NCBI GenBank assembly: GCA_902634885.1
Contig: CACPLR010000006.1
Location: 1-52,345, forward strand
Reading direction: 5' to 3'
Length of the DNA stretch: 52,345 nucleotides
Source of the DNA: an uncultured Pelagibacteraceae bacterium
GTDB taxonomy: Bacteria; Pseudomonadota; Alphaproteobacteria; Pelagibacterales; Pelagibacteraceae
The first letter of the stretch is position 1, and each line of letters starts with the position of its first letter. Shown here piece after piece: positions 27,413-36,015 of this stretch. Under the pieces are notes generated by a model that was not told the DNA's origin, ran no database searches, and saw only the letters and a program-made list of their open reading frames with translations. The translations under genes were made by a program, and so were the position numbers.

Positions 27413-28399
27413 ATGACAAATCAAAACATACCAAAAAAAATTCTATATTGGTACGATAATAATAAAAGAGCCCTACCTTGGAGAAAAAAAGTTTCGAAAA
27501 AGAAACAGGACTATTTTATCCTTGTAAGTGAATTTATGCTTCAACAAACACAGGTTAAAACTGTTATTCCTTATTTTGAAAAGTTTATAAAAGAATTTCC
27601 AAATTTAAAATTTTTGGCTAAATCAAGTGATCACAAAATTTTAAAAAACTGGGAAGGACTTGGGTATTATTCTAGAGCAAGAAATTTAAAAAAAACTGCA
27701 ATAAAATTATTAAAGGACTATAAAGGTGAGTTGCCAAAGGATATTGAAACACTCAAATCTCTCCCAGGAATTGGTGAGTATACTTCTAGATCAATTTTAG
27801 CAATTGCGCATAATAAGCCTTATATACCAATGGATGGAAACGTCGAAAGAATACTAAAAAGAGTTTTTTTACTTAAAACTGATTATGAAATATCAAAAGA
27901 AAACTTAAATAAAAAAAAATCTTTTTTTGGATTTTCAAAAAGATCAAGTGATTATGCACAAGCAATTATGGAGATAGGAGCATTAATTTGTAAACCTTCA
28001 TTACCATATTGCATTCGCTGTCCACTTACACAAAATTGTAAATCTTATAAGAAAAAAGATTTTTTAATCAAATCTAAAAATAAGTTTAACAAAACAAAAT
28101 ACTTTGAAGCAAATGTTAATAAATATAAAAATAATTATTTATTGATTAAAAATAAAAATTTCAATTTTTTAAAAAATTTGATCATTTTTCCAATGATAGA
28201 AATAGATGAAAATAAATTTGAAAATTCAACTCAAAAAAAAATAAATATAAAAATGTCAAATATGGATATGAAAATTATTATTAATAAAAATATAAAAGTT
28301 AAAAAAACAAAGAACAGTATAATGTTGAACAAAGAAAATATTAAAAATTATATTTTACCTTCATTTACAAAAAAAATATTAAATTCGGTATCACAATAA
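27413..28399 (+). CDS. mutY: A/G-specific adenine glycosylase
   Basis: A 328-residue DNA repair glycosylase that removes A paired with 8-oxoG. It has Y-D-N-N-K-R-A-L-P-W-R near 15-25, E-F-M-L-Q-Q-T-Q-V near 39-47, the helix-hairpin-helix L-P-G-I-G-E-Y-T near 118-125 with the catalytic Asp in M-D-G-N-V-E-R near 139-145, and the 4Fe-4S motif C-x6-C-x2-C-x5-C near 199-215. The C-terminal NUDIX-like domain is shortened and Lys/Asn-rich. The start is ATG at 27413, where the family normally starts; an open frame extends upstream but overlaps dciA. Confidence 0.94.
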   Translation: MTNQNIPKKILYWYDNNKRALPWRKKVSKKKQDYFILVSEFMLQQTQVKTVIPYFEKFIKEFPNLKFLAKSSDHKILKNWEGLGYYSRARNLKKTAIKLLKDYKGELPKDIETLKSLPGIGEYTSRSILAIAHNKPYIPMDGNVERILKRVFLLKTDYEISKENLNKKKSFFGFSKRSSDYAQAIMEIGALICKPSLPYCIRCPLTQNCKSYKKKDFLIKSKNKFNKTKYFEANVNKYKNNYLLIKNKNFNFLKNLIIFPMIEIDENKFENSTQKKINIKMSNMDMKIIINKNIKVKKTKNSIMLNKENIKNYILPSFTKKILNSVSQ

Positions 28400-28400
28400 A

Positions 28401-29534
28401 ATGAAAAGTATTGCAATAATTGGATCTGGAATTTCTGGTCTTTTTCTCGCAAATCTTTTAGAAAAAAATACCTCTTTTTCTTATAAAATTTTTGAAAAAA
28501 AACCCTCATTAGATTTAAGCGATGGTTATGGGATACAATTGTCAGTAAACAGCATTAATCTTCTAAATAAAATTGGATTTCAAACAATGAATGCGAGCGA
28601 AGTATTTTTTCCAAAAAAAGTAAATTTCTTTGATGCAAAAGTGTTAGAAAAGATATGTGATATTGACTTATCTCAATTTAACTTTGAGAACAACAGATAC
28701 ACAACATTAAAAAGATCAAAATTAATAGAATTTTTGTTAAGTAATATCCCAAAAGATAAAATAATTTTTAACTCTGATCTCATTAATATTGAGGAATATG
28801 AGAAATTAAAATTATCTTTCAGCGATAATAGCAAAGAGGAATTTGATTATATAGTTGCAGCTGATGGAGTTTATTCAAGAACAAAAGAAATTTTATTTAA
28901 AAAAGAGGGTGCACCAAAGTATTTTAATTCAATTGCACTAAGAGGGAATATTCAGAACTTCGAAAATTTAGATATTTCACTATATTTAGGGTCAAATTTT
29001 CACTTTGTAATCTATCCTATCAATCAAAATAACGAATTTAATTTTATATCTATAGTAAGAAAAAAATTAGTAGAATCTGAGATTACAAATAGAAGTCTAT
29101 TTAAAGATAAAAGTTTTATAAATAGCTTAATGAGCCAGATTTCCTCAAAATCAGATTTAAATTTAACTGAGTTGGTAAATGAAATTAAATGCTTTCCGAT
29201 TTTTGTGAGTAAAAAAATTAATATACCAAGTAATAAAAATATTTTTTTAATGGGTGATGCGTTCTTTTCATTTCCGCCCTCTTTTGCGCAAGGAGCATCA
29301 CAATCAATTGAATCTGCAAATGATCTTTTCAATGATCTAAATAATAATTTATCAAATTATAATAAAAAAAGAGTTTTAAAGACGAAACAGATAAATTATA
29401 GATCTTCCATCAATCACCATGCATTCCATATTGCAAATCCTATAAATGTTTTTTTTAGAAATATTTTTCTAAAATATCTTTCTAAAAATAAAAGTTTTTT
29501 AGAAAATTATTTGGGTAAAATTTATAAGAATTAA
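28401..29534 (+). CDS. FAD-dependent aromatic monooxygenase-like protein
   Basis: A 377-residue class A flavoprotein monooxygenase-like protein. G-S-G-I-S-G-L at about 8-14 is the FAD Rossmann motif; D-Y-I-V-A-A-D-G-V-Y-S near 149-159 is the DG motif, and G-D-A-F-F-S-F-P-P-S-F-A-Q-G-A-S-Q-S-I-E near 286-305 is the GD motif in salicylate hydroxylase style (A-Q-G-A-x-Q-x-I-E). Usual GD-motif residues A-H are replaced by F-F. Possible roles are hydroxylation of an aromatic compound or of a ubiquinone intermediate; the sequence does not decide. It begins 1 base after the mutY stop and shares stop bases with the convergent ccrM gene. Confidence 0.8.
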   Translation: MKSIAIIGSGISGLFLANLLEKNTSFSYKIFEKKPSLDLSDGYGIQLSVNSINLLNKIGFQTMNASEVFFPKKVNFFDAKVLEKICDIDLSQFNFENNRYTTLKRSKLIEFLLSNIPKDKIIFNSDLINIEEYEKLKLSFSDNSKEEFDYIVAADGVYSRTKEILFKKEGAPKYFNSIALRGNIQNFENLDISLYLGSNFHFVIYPINQNNEFNFISIVRKKLVESEITNRSLFKDKSFINSLMSQISSKSDLNLTELVNEIKCFPIFVSKKINIPSNKNIFLMGDAFFSFPPSFAQGASQSIESANDLFNDLNNNLSNYNKKRVLKTKQINYRSSINHHAFHIANPINVFFRNIFLKYLSKNKSFLENYLGKIYKN

Positions 29535-30604
29535 GCTTTTGGCCGTAGACGTTGCCTAAGTTCATCAATAGGCTTTAAACTATTTCCTACTTGATAATGC
29601 CAATAGGTCCAACCATTGCAGCTTTCTGCGCCTAATATCTGAGCAGCTACTTTGTGAATAGATCCCTCGTTCTCTTTATGTTTAATACTTCCATCAACCA
29701 TAACTTTTGCAAATACTTTCTTTTTTTGGTCGTAAATTTCTGTACCAGGCTTTATAACACCTAATTCAATTAATGAACCAAAAGGCACTCTCGGCTTTGA
29801 TTTATTATTCCGTAGTGTATCCAAATATTCATCCATAATAATTTTAGTATTTTTAATCCGTTTGTTAGAAGCTGTAAAATATTTTTTTTCTTTTTCTATT
29901 CCAAAATAAGATCGTCCTAGTTTTTTTGAAACCACAGCTGTTGTACCTGATCCTAAAAAAGGATCTAAAATAAAATCATTTTTGTTTGTAGAGGCCAATA
30001 CTACCCTATGTAGTAAAGCTTCTGGTTTTTGAGTTGAATGGACTTTCGATCCATTATCTTTTAATCTTTCTTTACCGTTACATATTGGTAAATTCCATGT
30101 AGATCTCATTTGTAAATCATCGTTAAATGACTTCATTGATTGGTAGTTAAAAGTATATTTTGACTTTTTACTTTTTGATGCCCAAATCAATGTTTCGTGA
30201 GCATTAGTAAACCTGGTACCTCGGAAGTTTGGCATAGGGTTATTTTTATTCCAGATTACATCGTTTAAAATCCAGAAACCTAGATCTTGGATTATTTTTC
30301 CTACTCTAAAAATATTATGATAACTGCCTATGACCCAAATAGACCCATTTTTTTTTAATACTCTATGTGATTGTTCTAGCCATTCGTATGTAAACGCATC
30401 ATAAGATTTAAAACTCTCAAATTGATCCCATTTATCATCTACTGCATTCACTCTAGATCTGTCTGGTCTAATTAAACTGTTTTGTAATTGTAAATTATAT
30501 GGCGGATCTGCAAAAATTAGATCAAATGTTTCATCAGGAATTTTTTTTAATTCTTTTAGACAGTCCCCATTTATAATTTTGTTATGTAATTTTTTAACTA
30601 CCAT
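29531..30604 (-). CDS. ccrM: CcrM-type DNA (adenine-N6) methyltransferase, GANTC
   Basis: A 357-residue beta-class methylase: catalytic D-P-P-Y-N-L near 33-38 precedes the SAM-binding D-P-F-L-G-S-G-T-T near 216-224, the beta order. A C-terminal domain containing F-G-S-L-I-E-L-G-V-I-K-P-G-T and N-G-W-T-Y-W-H-Y is the extra domain of the CcrM family. CcrM methylates A in GANTC and times replication-linked gene expression in alphaproteobacteria. I chose the ATG at 30604; an upstream TTG at 30646 is better explained as part of a promoter -35. The rnhB-ccrM adjacency is typical for alphaproteobacteria. The specificity is inferred by family. Confidence 0.93.
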   Translation of the reverse strand: MVVKKLHNKIINGDCLKELKKIPDETFDLIFADPPYNLQLQNSLIRPDRSRVNAVDDKWDQFESFKSYDAFTYEWLEQSHRVLKKNGSIWVIGSYHNIFRVGKIIQDLGFWILNDVIWNKNNPMPNFRGTRFTNAHETLIWASKSKKSKYTFNYQSMKSFNDDLQMRSTWNLPICNGKERLKDNGSKVHSTQKPEALLHRVVLASTNKNDFILDPFLGSGTTAVVSKKLGRSYFGIEKEKKYFTASNKRIKNTKIIMDEYLDTLRNNKSKPRVPFGSLIELGVIKPGTEIYDQKKKVFAKVMVDGSIKHKENEGSIHKVAAQILGAESCNGWTYWHYQVGNSLKPIDELRQRLRPKA

Positions 30605-30617
30605 TTTTAAAAAAGTA

Positions 30618-30646
30618 ATTAGACTCCAGGGTAGATTCTGCGTCAA
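30618..30646 (-). promoter_or_regulatory. Candidate ccrM promoter containing two GANTC sites
   Basis: The minus strand shows TTGACG (30646-30641), a 17-base spacer, and TCTAAT (30623-30618), a good sigma-70 pair, with a start expected about 7 bases before the ccrM ATG. GAATC (30638-30634) lies in the spacer and GAGTC (30626-30622) overlaps the -10, so the methylase's own target sites sit in its promoter. A further GACTC is at 30694-30698 in rnhB. Confidence 0.6.
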
Positions 30647-30685
30647 CCAGAGATTGAAAAAAATAGTCTCAACTTGTTGTAAGTT

Positions 30686-31255
30686 TTAGTTATGACTCAA
30701 TATGTTGTGTATAGGCCTAAAGTTTTTTCGATGATGCTTCGTTATACCAAATTTCTTTATGGCTTTTAGATGTTCTTTAGTTCCATATCCTGCATTTTTA
30801 TCCCAAGCATATTCTTTAAATTTTTTGGACATATTTGTAATTAGCCGATCTCTTGCAACCTTTGCAATTATAGATGCTGCCGATATTTCAGATATTTTTT
30901 GATCTCCCCTAATTACAGACTTAAGTTTGTAACCCTTCAGTTCTGGCAATTTATTTCCATCAATTAATGTTGATGTAGGTTTTATTTTAAGTTTTTTAAT
31001 CGATCTTTTCATGGCTAATAAAGATGCATTTAGAATATTTAATTTTTTAATCTCTTTTAAAGAGGCAGATCCAACGCTCCAGATAGAGTTTTTTTTAATA
31101 TATTTTTCTAAAATATTCCTTTTTTCTTTTGAAAGTTTTTTAGAATCTTTGATCTTACTTTTATCTATATTTTTTTTAAATATTACTGCAGCAGCAAATA
31201 CTGGACCAACTAAACTCCCTCTTCCAACTTCATCAACTCCAGCTACCTTTTTCAT
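30686..31255 (-). CDS. rnhB: Ribonuclease HII
   Basis: A 189-residue RNase HII: V-D-E-V-G-R-G-S-L-V-G-P-V near 6-18 carries the first catalytic Asp-Glu pair, L-I-D-G-N near 96-100 the next Asp, and A-A-S-I-I-A-K-V-A-R-D near 125-135 the conserved C-terminal catalytic segment. It removes ribonucleotides and RNA from hybrids. It follows a tiny ORF by 4 bases and precedes ccrM by 81 bases. Confidence 0.95.
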   Translation of the reverse strand: MKKVAGVDEVGRGSLVGPVFAAAVIFKKNIDKSKIKDSKKLSKEKRNILEKYIKKNSIWSVGSASLKEIKKLNILNASLLAMKRSIKKLKIKPTSTLIDGNKLPELKGYKLKSVIRGDQKISEISAASIIAKVARDRLITNMSKKFKEYAWDKNAGYGTKEHLKAIKKFGITKHHRKNFRPIHNILSHN

Positions 31256-31259
31256 TATT

Positions 31260-31388
31260 TTAAAAAAAATGATAAATAATTAATCCAATAAATGAACTCT
31301 TCAAGAAAGATATCAAAACCAAACTATAATATGAAAGATTAAATTTTTTTTTATAAAAATTTAAGTACTTTTTGTGCAGTTCTATCAT
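31260..31388 (-). CDS. Possible 42-residue hypothetical membrane peptide
   Basis: An ATG ORF of 42 residues starting 4 bases after the uracil glycosylase stop and ending 4 bases before the rnhB start, so it fills a 137-base gap exactly in an otherwise gapless region. The peptide has a basic N-terminus (M-I-E-L-H-K-K-Y, later K-K-K) and a hydrophobic C-terminal half (S-L-V-L-I-S-F-L and F-I-G-L-I-I-Y). I do not recognise it. It may be a real small gene or a chance open frame in AT-rich DNA. Confidence 0.4.
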   Translation of the reverse strand: MIELHKKYLNFYKKKFNLSYYSLVLISFLKSSFIGLIIYHFF

Positions 31389-31392
31389 AAAT

Positions 31393-32094
31393 TTATAAGT
31401 TTATTTCTAATTCATCAATTTTTTTTCTTATTTCTTTAAGATCTGTCCAAGAGTATTTTTTTTGGTCTGGTTGCCTTAAAAGATACGCTGGATGAAATGT
31501 TATCATTGTTAAGTAGCTTTTATTGTTTATAATCACATTTTTCCAATTTCCCCTTCCTTTTGAAATTTTAATTTTTGATCCAAATAACGACTCCATTGCA
31601 GTGCTACCCATTAAAATTAAAATCTTTGGATTTATTATTGATATATGTTTTCTTAAGTATTCTGAGTATCGTGTTATTTCAGCAGGCTCCGGTTTTCTAT
31701 TATTAGGAGGTCTATAATTTACAACATTTGTAATATAAATATCTTGTCTATTTATATTTATTGCTTCTAGCATTTTATTTAATAATAAGCCTGCATCTCC
31801 CACAAAAGGTTTGCCGACCTCATCCTCTTTTTGACCAGGTCCTTCTCCAACAATCATTATTTTGCTATTGAAATTTCCATCACTGAATACAAGTCTTTTA
31901 GCACTTTCCTTAAGCTCGCAATTTTTGATATTTTGTAAATCATTTTTAAGTTTTGTTAGAAGAGAAATCTTATCTTCTACTTCTGGTTTAGTTTTAAATC
32001 TATTTATTGGTTTATCGTTAAAAATGAATTCTATGTCGTTGGGATTATTAAATTCATCTAAAATGTCATTTTGATTTTTTTCCTCTAAAGTCAT
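31393..32094 (-). CDS. Uracil-DNA glycosylase, family 4-like, with most Fe-S cysteines missing
   Basis: A 233-residue family 4-type glycosylase. Motif 1 G-E-G-P-G-Q-K-E-D at about 83-91, P-F-V-G-D-A-G near 96-102, I-T-N-V-V-N-Y-R-P-P-N-N-R near 121-133, and F-H-P-A-Y-L-L-R near 204-211 are clear. In the classical enzyme four cysteines bind a 4Fe-4S cluster; here the only Cys in the whole protein is C59, and the other positions are Lys, Tyr127 and Tyr143. Expected role is removal of uracil from DNA. It diverges from the TPR gene across 10 bases. Confidence 0.85.
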   Translation of the reverse strand: MTLEEKNQNDILDEFNNPNDIEFIFNDKPINRFKTKPEVEDKISLLTKLKNDLQNIKNCELKESAKRLVFSDGNFNSKIMIVGEGPGQKEDEVGKPFVGDAGLLLNKMLEAININRQDIYITNVVNYRPPNNRKPEPAEITRYSEYLRKHISIINPKILILMGSTAMESLFGSKIKISKGRGNWKNVIINNKSYLTMITFHPAYLLRQPDQKKYSWTDLKEIRKKIDELEINL

Positions 32095-32104
32095 AAATTA
32101 AATT

Positions 32105-33781
32105 ATGTTATTAAAATTTTTTTTTATTTTTTTTGCTCTTTTATACCAAACTATAGGTTATACTAAAACAAATGATAAAAATGATTTTAATTATAAGTTC
32201 CTTTCAAGTTATTTTTCTGCGCTAGTCTCTTTTGATAATCAAAAAAATAATAAAGCTTTAGAATTTTTTGAATCTTCAAAATATCTCAAAAAAAAACATG
32301 ACAACTATTTAAAAGAATACGTGTATTCTCTTGTTTTAGATGGCCAAATAAAAAAGGCTGTAAATCAAATAAAAACATTGCGTAACAAGAAGAATTCAAA
32401 TTTTTTTGAAGGTAAGCTTTTAATAGTCTTAGATTTGATGAATAAGAAAAAATATATACAAGCTTCAAATACTATTAAGAGTTTTAACGTATCAAACGAA
32501 AATACCTACGAGTTTATAATTATAAAAACTTTAGAAAGCTTAAATCGTTTATTTAAAAATAAAAAATTACAATATTCAACAACCGATTTTGGAAAGTTAA
32601 GTTTGATTGTGAATGCTTTTCAAAATTGCTATCTGAATTCTAACAAAACAGATAGTCATTTCTTAAATTTAATTAATTCTGCTGAAGGAGATTACTCAAG
32701 ATATTTATATTTTTACTTATCAAATGTAATTGAAAATAAAGACTATAAAACTGCAAAACAAATATCAAAAACAATTGAACCTTTTTCGAGTACGTTATTA
32801 ATATCACAATCAAAAAAATGGATAGATAATGAAAATTATAAAAAATTTAATAAACATTTTTCATGTCAAAATGAAAATGACCTTTTATCTGAATTTTTTT
32901 TTCTGATATCTAACTTATATTCATCACAAAATATTATTGAAACATCGAATTTTTATTTAAGTGTATCTAATTACCTAAACCCAAAATTTTATTTTAATTT
33001 ATCTCTATTGGCAGAAAATTATTATTATAATGATAATTTTGATATATCGAGGGAAATATTAGAAAAATTTAGTTCAGAGGATGAAATTTATTTTTGGTAC
33101 AAAATAAAAAAAATTGCTCAGATTATTTCTGAAGAGGAAAATGATCATAAATCTTTAAAATATATTGAAGATAATATTTCCGATTTAAAACAAAAATCAC
33201 CAAAAATTCTTTTTGACTTAGCAAACATATATAAAAATTTTGAAAATTATAAAATAGCTATAGATTACTATACGCAAGTTTTAAATCAAATTGATAAAAA
33301 TTCAAATATGTATGCGGATGTTTTATATAGAAGAGGTGGAAGTTATGAGAGATTAAAAAATTATTCAAAATCAGACAAAGATTTGTTGATGTCTTTAAAT
33401 ATTCGACCTGATCATGCTTACACTCTCAATTACCTTTCGTATAGCTGGCTAGAGAGAAACATTAAAATAGAGCAAGCTATGCAAATGCTAATGAGAGCCT
33501 ACGAGTTAAGAGAGGACGACCCATATATAACCGATTCAGTTGGATGGGGATATTATTTGATTGGCGATTTTATAAACGCAGAAAAATATTTAAGAAAAGC
33601 TGTTGAACTAATGCCAGATGACCCAATTGTTAATGATCACTATGGAGATGTTCTATGGCAACTAGATAGAAAATTACAAGCAAAGTATTTTTGGGAACAC
33701 GTATTAGAACTTGAAGATACAGAAGAAGAAATGAAAAAAGACATTGAGATTAAACTTATCGATGGTCCTCGCAAAATATAA
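32105..33781 (+). CDS. TPR-repeat protein, probably exported or membrane anchored
   Basis: A 558-residue protein with a hydrophobic N-terminus (about residues 4-20, possible signal sequence) and helical repeats. Clear TPR units occupy roughly residues 365-545: for example A-I-D-Y-Y-T-Q-V-L, Y-S-K-S-D-K-D-L-L-M-S-L-N-I-R-P-D-H-A-Y-T-L-N-Y and A-E-K-Y-L-R-K-A-V-E-L-M-P-D-D-P-I-V-N. The N-terminal 350 residues are Asn/Lys-rich and diverged but helical. TPR proteins are scaffolds; I cannot name a partner. It is the first gene before ispE, 3 bases apart. Confidence 0.82.
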   Translation: MLLKFFFIFFALLYQTIGYTKTNDKNDFNYKFLSSYFSALVSFDNQKNNKALEFFESSKYLKKKHDNYLKEYVYSLVLDGQIKKAVNQIKTLRNKKNSNFFEGKLLIVLDLMNKKKYIQASNTIKSFNVSNENTYEFIIIKTLESLNRLFKNKKLQYSTTDFGKLSLIVNAFQNCYLNSNKTDSHFLNLINSAEGDYSRYLYFYLSNVIENKDYKTAKQISKTIEPFSSTLLISQSKKWIDNENYKKFNKHFSCQNENDLLSEFFFLISNLYSSQNIIETSNFYLSVSNYLNPKFYFNLSLLAENYYYNDNFDISREILEKFSSEDEIYFWYKIKKIAQIISEEENDHKSLKYIEDNISDLKQKSPKILFDLANIYKNFENYKIAIDYYTQVLNQIDKNSNMYADVLYRRGGSYERLKNYSKSDKDLLMSLNIRPDHAYTLNYLSYSWLERNIKIEQAMQMLMRAYELREDDPYITDSVGWGYYLIGDFINAEKYLRKAVELMPDDPIVNDHYGDVLWQLDRKLQAKYFWEHVLELEDTEEEMKKDIEIKLIDGPRKI

Positions 33782-33784
33782 TCG

Positions 33785-34630
33785 ATGAGATTTGATAAAA
33801 TCCGATCATACGCAAAAATAAATATTTCTTTAGGTGTATTAAAAAAATTAAAAACCAAACATCATAAAATTGAGAGTTTAGTGAGCTTAATTGATTTATA
33901 TGATCAAATTTACATAAAAAAAATTAAAGGTAATGGCCACAAAATATTATTTGATGGAGAATTTTCTAATGGAATAATTAAAAAAAATACTGTTTCAAAC
34001 CTTATTCAAATATTAGATCAAAAAAGACTTTTAAATAATGAGAAGTATTTAATTAAAATTACAAAAAATATACCTCTTAAATCAGGGTTAGGAGGTGGCT
34101 CAATGAATGCAGCAAGTATCTTAAAATATTTAATTAAAAAAAATAATATAAAACTTAAGCGTAATGATATTTTTAAAATCAGCTCAAAGATAGGTTCAGA
34201 TACCATTTTAGGCTTAAACACGAGTTCAATTATTTCAAAAGAATTGAGAATAAAATACGCTAAACTTAAATCACCGCTTCATTTAATAATAATTAAACCA
34301 GATTTTGGTTGCTCCACAAAAGATATATATTCAAAGGTCAAAAATTTCTCCAGAACAAAGTTAAAATTTAAAAGTAACAAATTTTTGTCACTCAAATTCT
34401 TATCAAAACTAACAAATGATCTAGAAAATCCAGCATTTCAAAAATATCCAAAACTAAAAAATATAAAATTATTTGTTGAAAAATTAGATAATATTTTATT
34501 TACCAGAATGTCTGGGTCAGGATCTTCAATTGTCTTATACTTAGCTACAAAAAATAATGCAAAAAAAGCTCAAAAAATATTAAAAAAAAAATATAAAAAC
34601 TATTGGTGTATTTTATCTAAAACTATATAA
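33785..34630 (+). CDS. ispE: 4-diphosphocytidyl-2-C-methyl-D-erythritol kinase
   Basis: A 281-residue GHMP kinase of the MEP isoprenoid pathway. A-K-I-N-I-S-L near 10-16, the ATP-binding [14 protein letters not shown] near 96-109, and the C-terminal M-S-G-S-G-S-S near 240-246 are the three GHMP motifs; the first has the family's A-K-I-N start. It acts upstream of ispH, present elsewhere in this window. It follows the TPR gene by 3 bases; the adjacency of a TPR protein and ispE is also seen in other alphaproteobacteria as far as I recall. Confidence 0.92.
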   Translation: MRFDKIRSYAKINISLGVLKKLKTKHHKIESLVSLIDLYDQIYIKKIKGNGHKILFDGEFSNGIIKKNTVSNLIQILDQKRLLNNEKYLIKITKNIPLKSGLGGGSMNAASILKYLIKKNNIKLKRNDIFKISSKIGSDTILGLNTSSIISKELRIKYAKLKSPLHLIIIKPDFGCSTKDIYSKVKNFSRTKLKFKSNKFLSLKFLSKLTNDLENPAFQKYPKLKNIKLFVEKLDNILFTRMSGSGSSIVLYLATKNNAKKAQKILKKKYKNYWCILSKTI

Positions 34631-34662
34631 AGCTTTTTTTTTGTGTTATACGAAAATAATTT

Positions 34663-34737
34663 TGGGGTGTAGCCAAGTGGTAAGGCAGCGGTTTTTGGTA
34701 CCGCCATTCCTAGGTTCGAATCCTAGCACCCCAGCCA
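34663..34737 (+). tRNA. tRNA-Gln (anticodon TTG)
   Basis: A 75-base tRNA with all arms visible: acceptor TGGGGTG (34663-34669) pairs with CACCCCA (34727-34733); D-arm GCC/GGC; anticodon stem GCGGT/ACCGC around the loop TTTTGGT with anticodon TTG; T-arm CTAGG TTCGAAT CCTAG. The discriminator is G and the CCA end is encoded (34735-34737). The CCA-adding enzyme gene starts 3 bases further on. Confidence 0.97.
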
Positions 34738-34740
34738 AAT

Positions 34741-36015
34741 ATGAGCAATATATTTACTAAATTTTTCAATTTTAAAAAAAAATTAAATCAAAAAGAAATC
34801 TTATTTCAAAATATTAAAAATTCATCAAATGTAAAATCTATTTTTAATGCAATTTCTAGTCATACAGAATGGAGCGATGTAAGATATGTTGGTGGATGCG
34901 TAAGAAAAATTTTAAATAACGAAAATTACGATGACATAGATTTAGCGACGAATCTTGATCCTGATCAAGTAAAAGAATGTTTGAAATTAAATAAAATCGA
35001 GTTTTTTGAAACTGGGATAAAACATGGAACAATAACCGCAAGAACAGGTAATCAAAATTTTGAGATAACTTCTTTACGGAGGGATGTTAAAACAGATGGA
35101 AGACATGCTGAAGTAACTTTTACAAAAGACTGGAAGGAGGATTCAATTAGAAGAGACTTCACTATAAATTCAATATACGCCGATATTGATGGAAATATAT
35201 TTGATCCAAATAATGGAGTAGAAGATCTGCAAAATGGAACAGTAAGGTTTATTGGAAATCCTCATGAAAGAATTCAAGAAGATTATCTAAGAATCTTGAG
35301 GTATATAAGATTTTTTCTTTTGTATAGTTCGAAAGATCACAGCAAAGAGATCAAAAAGACCATAAAACAAAATATTAACGGTGTTGCCAATCTATCCAAG
35401 GAAAGATTATTAGATGAATTAAATAAAATATTTAAATCAAGGGCTTTATTTAAATTAGTTAAGGATAATTTTTCATGTGAGATTATTTCACTTATTTTTC
35501 CTCAATTGATAAATCTCCAAATATTAAAAAAATTAGAAAAGAAAAAAGAAGAAATATTAATAAATAAAAGTTTCGATTTTTTATTAGCTCTATTAATTTT
35601 AGACGAGACAGATAATGCAGATTATTTTATTTACAAATTCAACCTATCAAATGACGCTAAAAATAGAATAAAATTCTTAAAGACTAATTTTGAATATTTA
35701 AAAGAAAAAGATTTTTTTTCAAAAAAAAACCTTGAGAAAATCTTTTATTATAACAATAAATCAAGTGTAATTGATTTAATTGACTTCGAGTTAATTAAAA
35801 CAAATACAATGAAAAAAAAATTAATTGAGCTTAAAAATTATTTTCAGAAAAAAGAAAAACCAGTTTTTCCAATAAAAGCAAAAAGTATAATGGAGAAATT
35901 TGATATAAAAGAGGGTCGTGAGTTAGGGCAAAAACTCAAAAATTTGGAAAATATTTGGGTAAACAATTCATTTAGTATTTCAGATAAAGAAATTGAAAAA
36001 ACTTTTTCTAATTAA
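34741..36015 (+). CDS. CCA tRNA nucleotidyltransferase / poly(A) polymerase family
   Basis: A 424-residue class II nucleotidyltransferase. The NTase motif V-G-G-C-V-R near 51-56 and D-D-I-D-L-A-T near 64-70 (two catalytic Asp), the R-R-D-F-T-I-N-S near 137-144, and the [12 protein letters not shown] near 180-191 mark the CCA-adding/poly(A) polymerase head. It repairs or adds CCA to tRNA, or tails RNA; the two activities cannot be told apart by eye. The ATG is 3 bases after tRNA-Gln, so RNA processing of the tRNA would leave an essentially leaderless mRNA. Its stop bases are shared with greA (TTAA). Confidence 0.9.
   Translation: MSNIFTKFFNFKKKLNQKEILFQNIKNSSNVKSIFNAISSHTEWSDVRYVGGCVRKILNNENYDDIDLATNLDPDQVKECLKLNKIEFFETGIKHGTITARTGNQNFEITSLRRDVKTDGRHAEVTFTKDWKEDSIRRDFTINSIYADIDGNIFDPNNGVEDLQNGTVRFIGNPHERIQEDYLRILRYIRFFLLYSSKDHSKEIKKTIKQNINGVANLSKERLLDELNKIFKSRALFKLVKDNFSCEIISLIFPQLINLQILKKLEKKKEEILINKSFDFLLALLILDETDNADYFIYKFNLSNDAKNRIKFLKTNFEYLKEKDFFSKKNLEKIFYYNNKSSVIDLIDFELIKTNTMKKKLIELKNYFQKKEKPVFPIKAKSIMEKFDIKEGRELGQKLKNLENIWVNNSFSISDKEIEKTFSN

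Noticed and set aside
34628..34642. AAAGCTTT followed by a T-run after ispE, as a terminator
   Set aside because: The palindrome has no loop and the downstream tRNA-Gln and CCA-enzyme gene have no clear promoter, so a strong stop here is unlikely.
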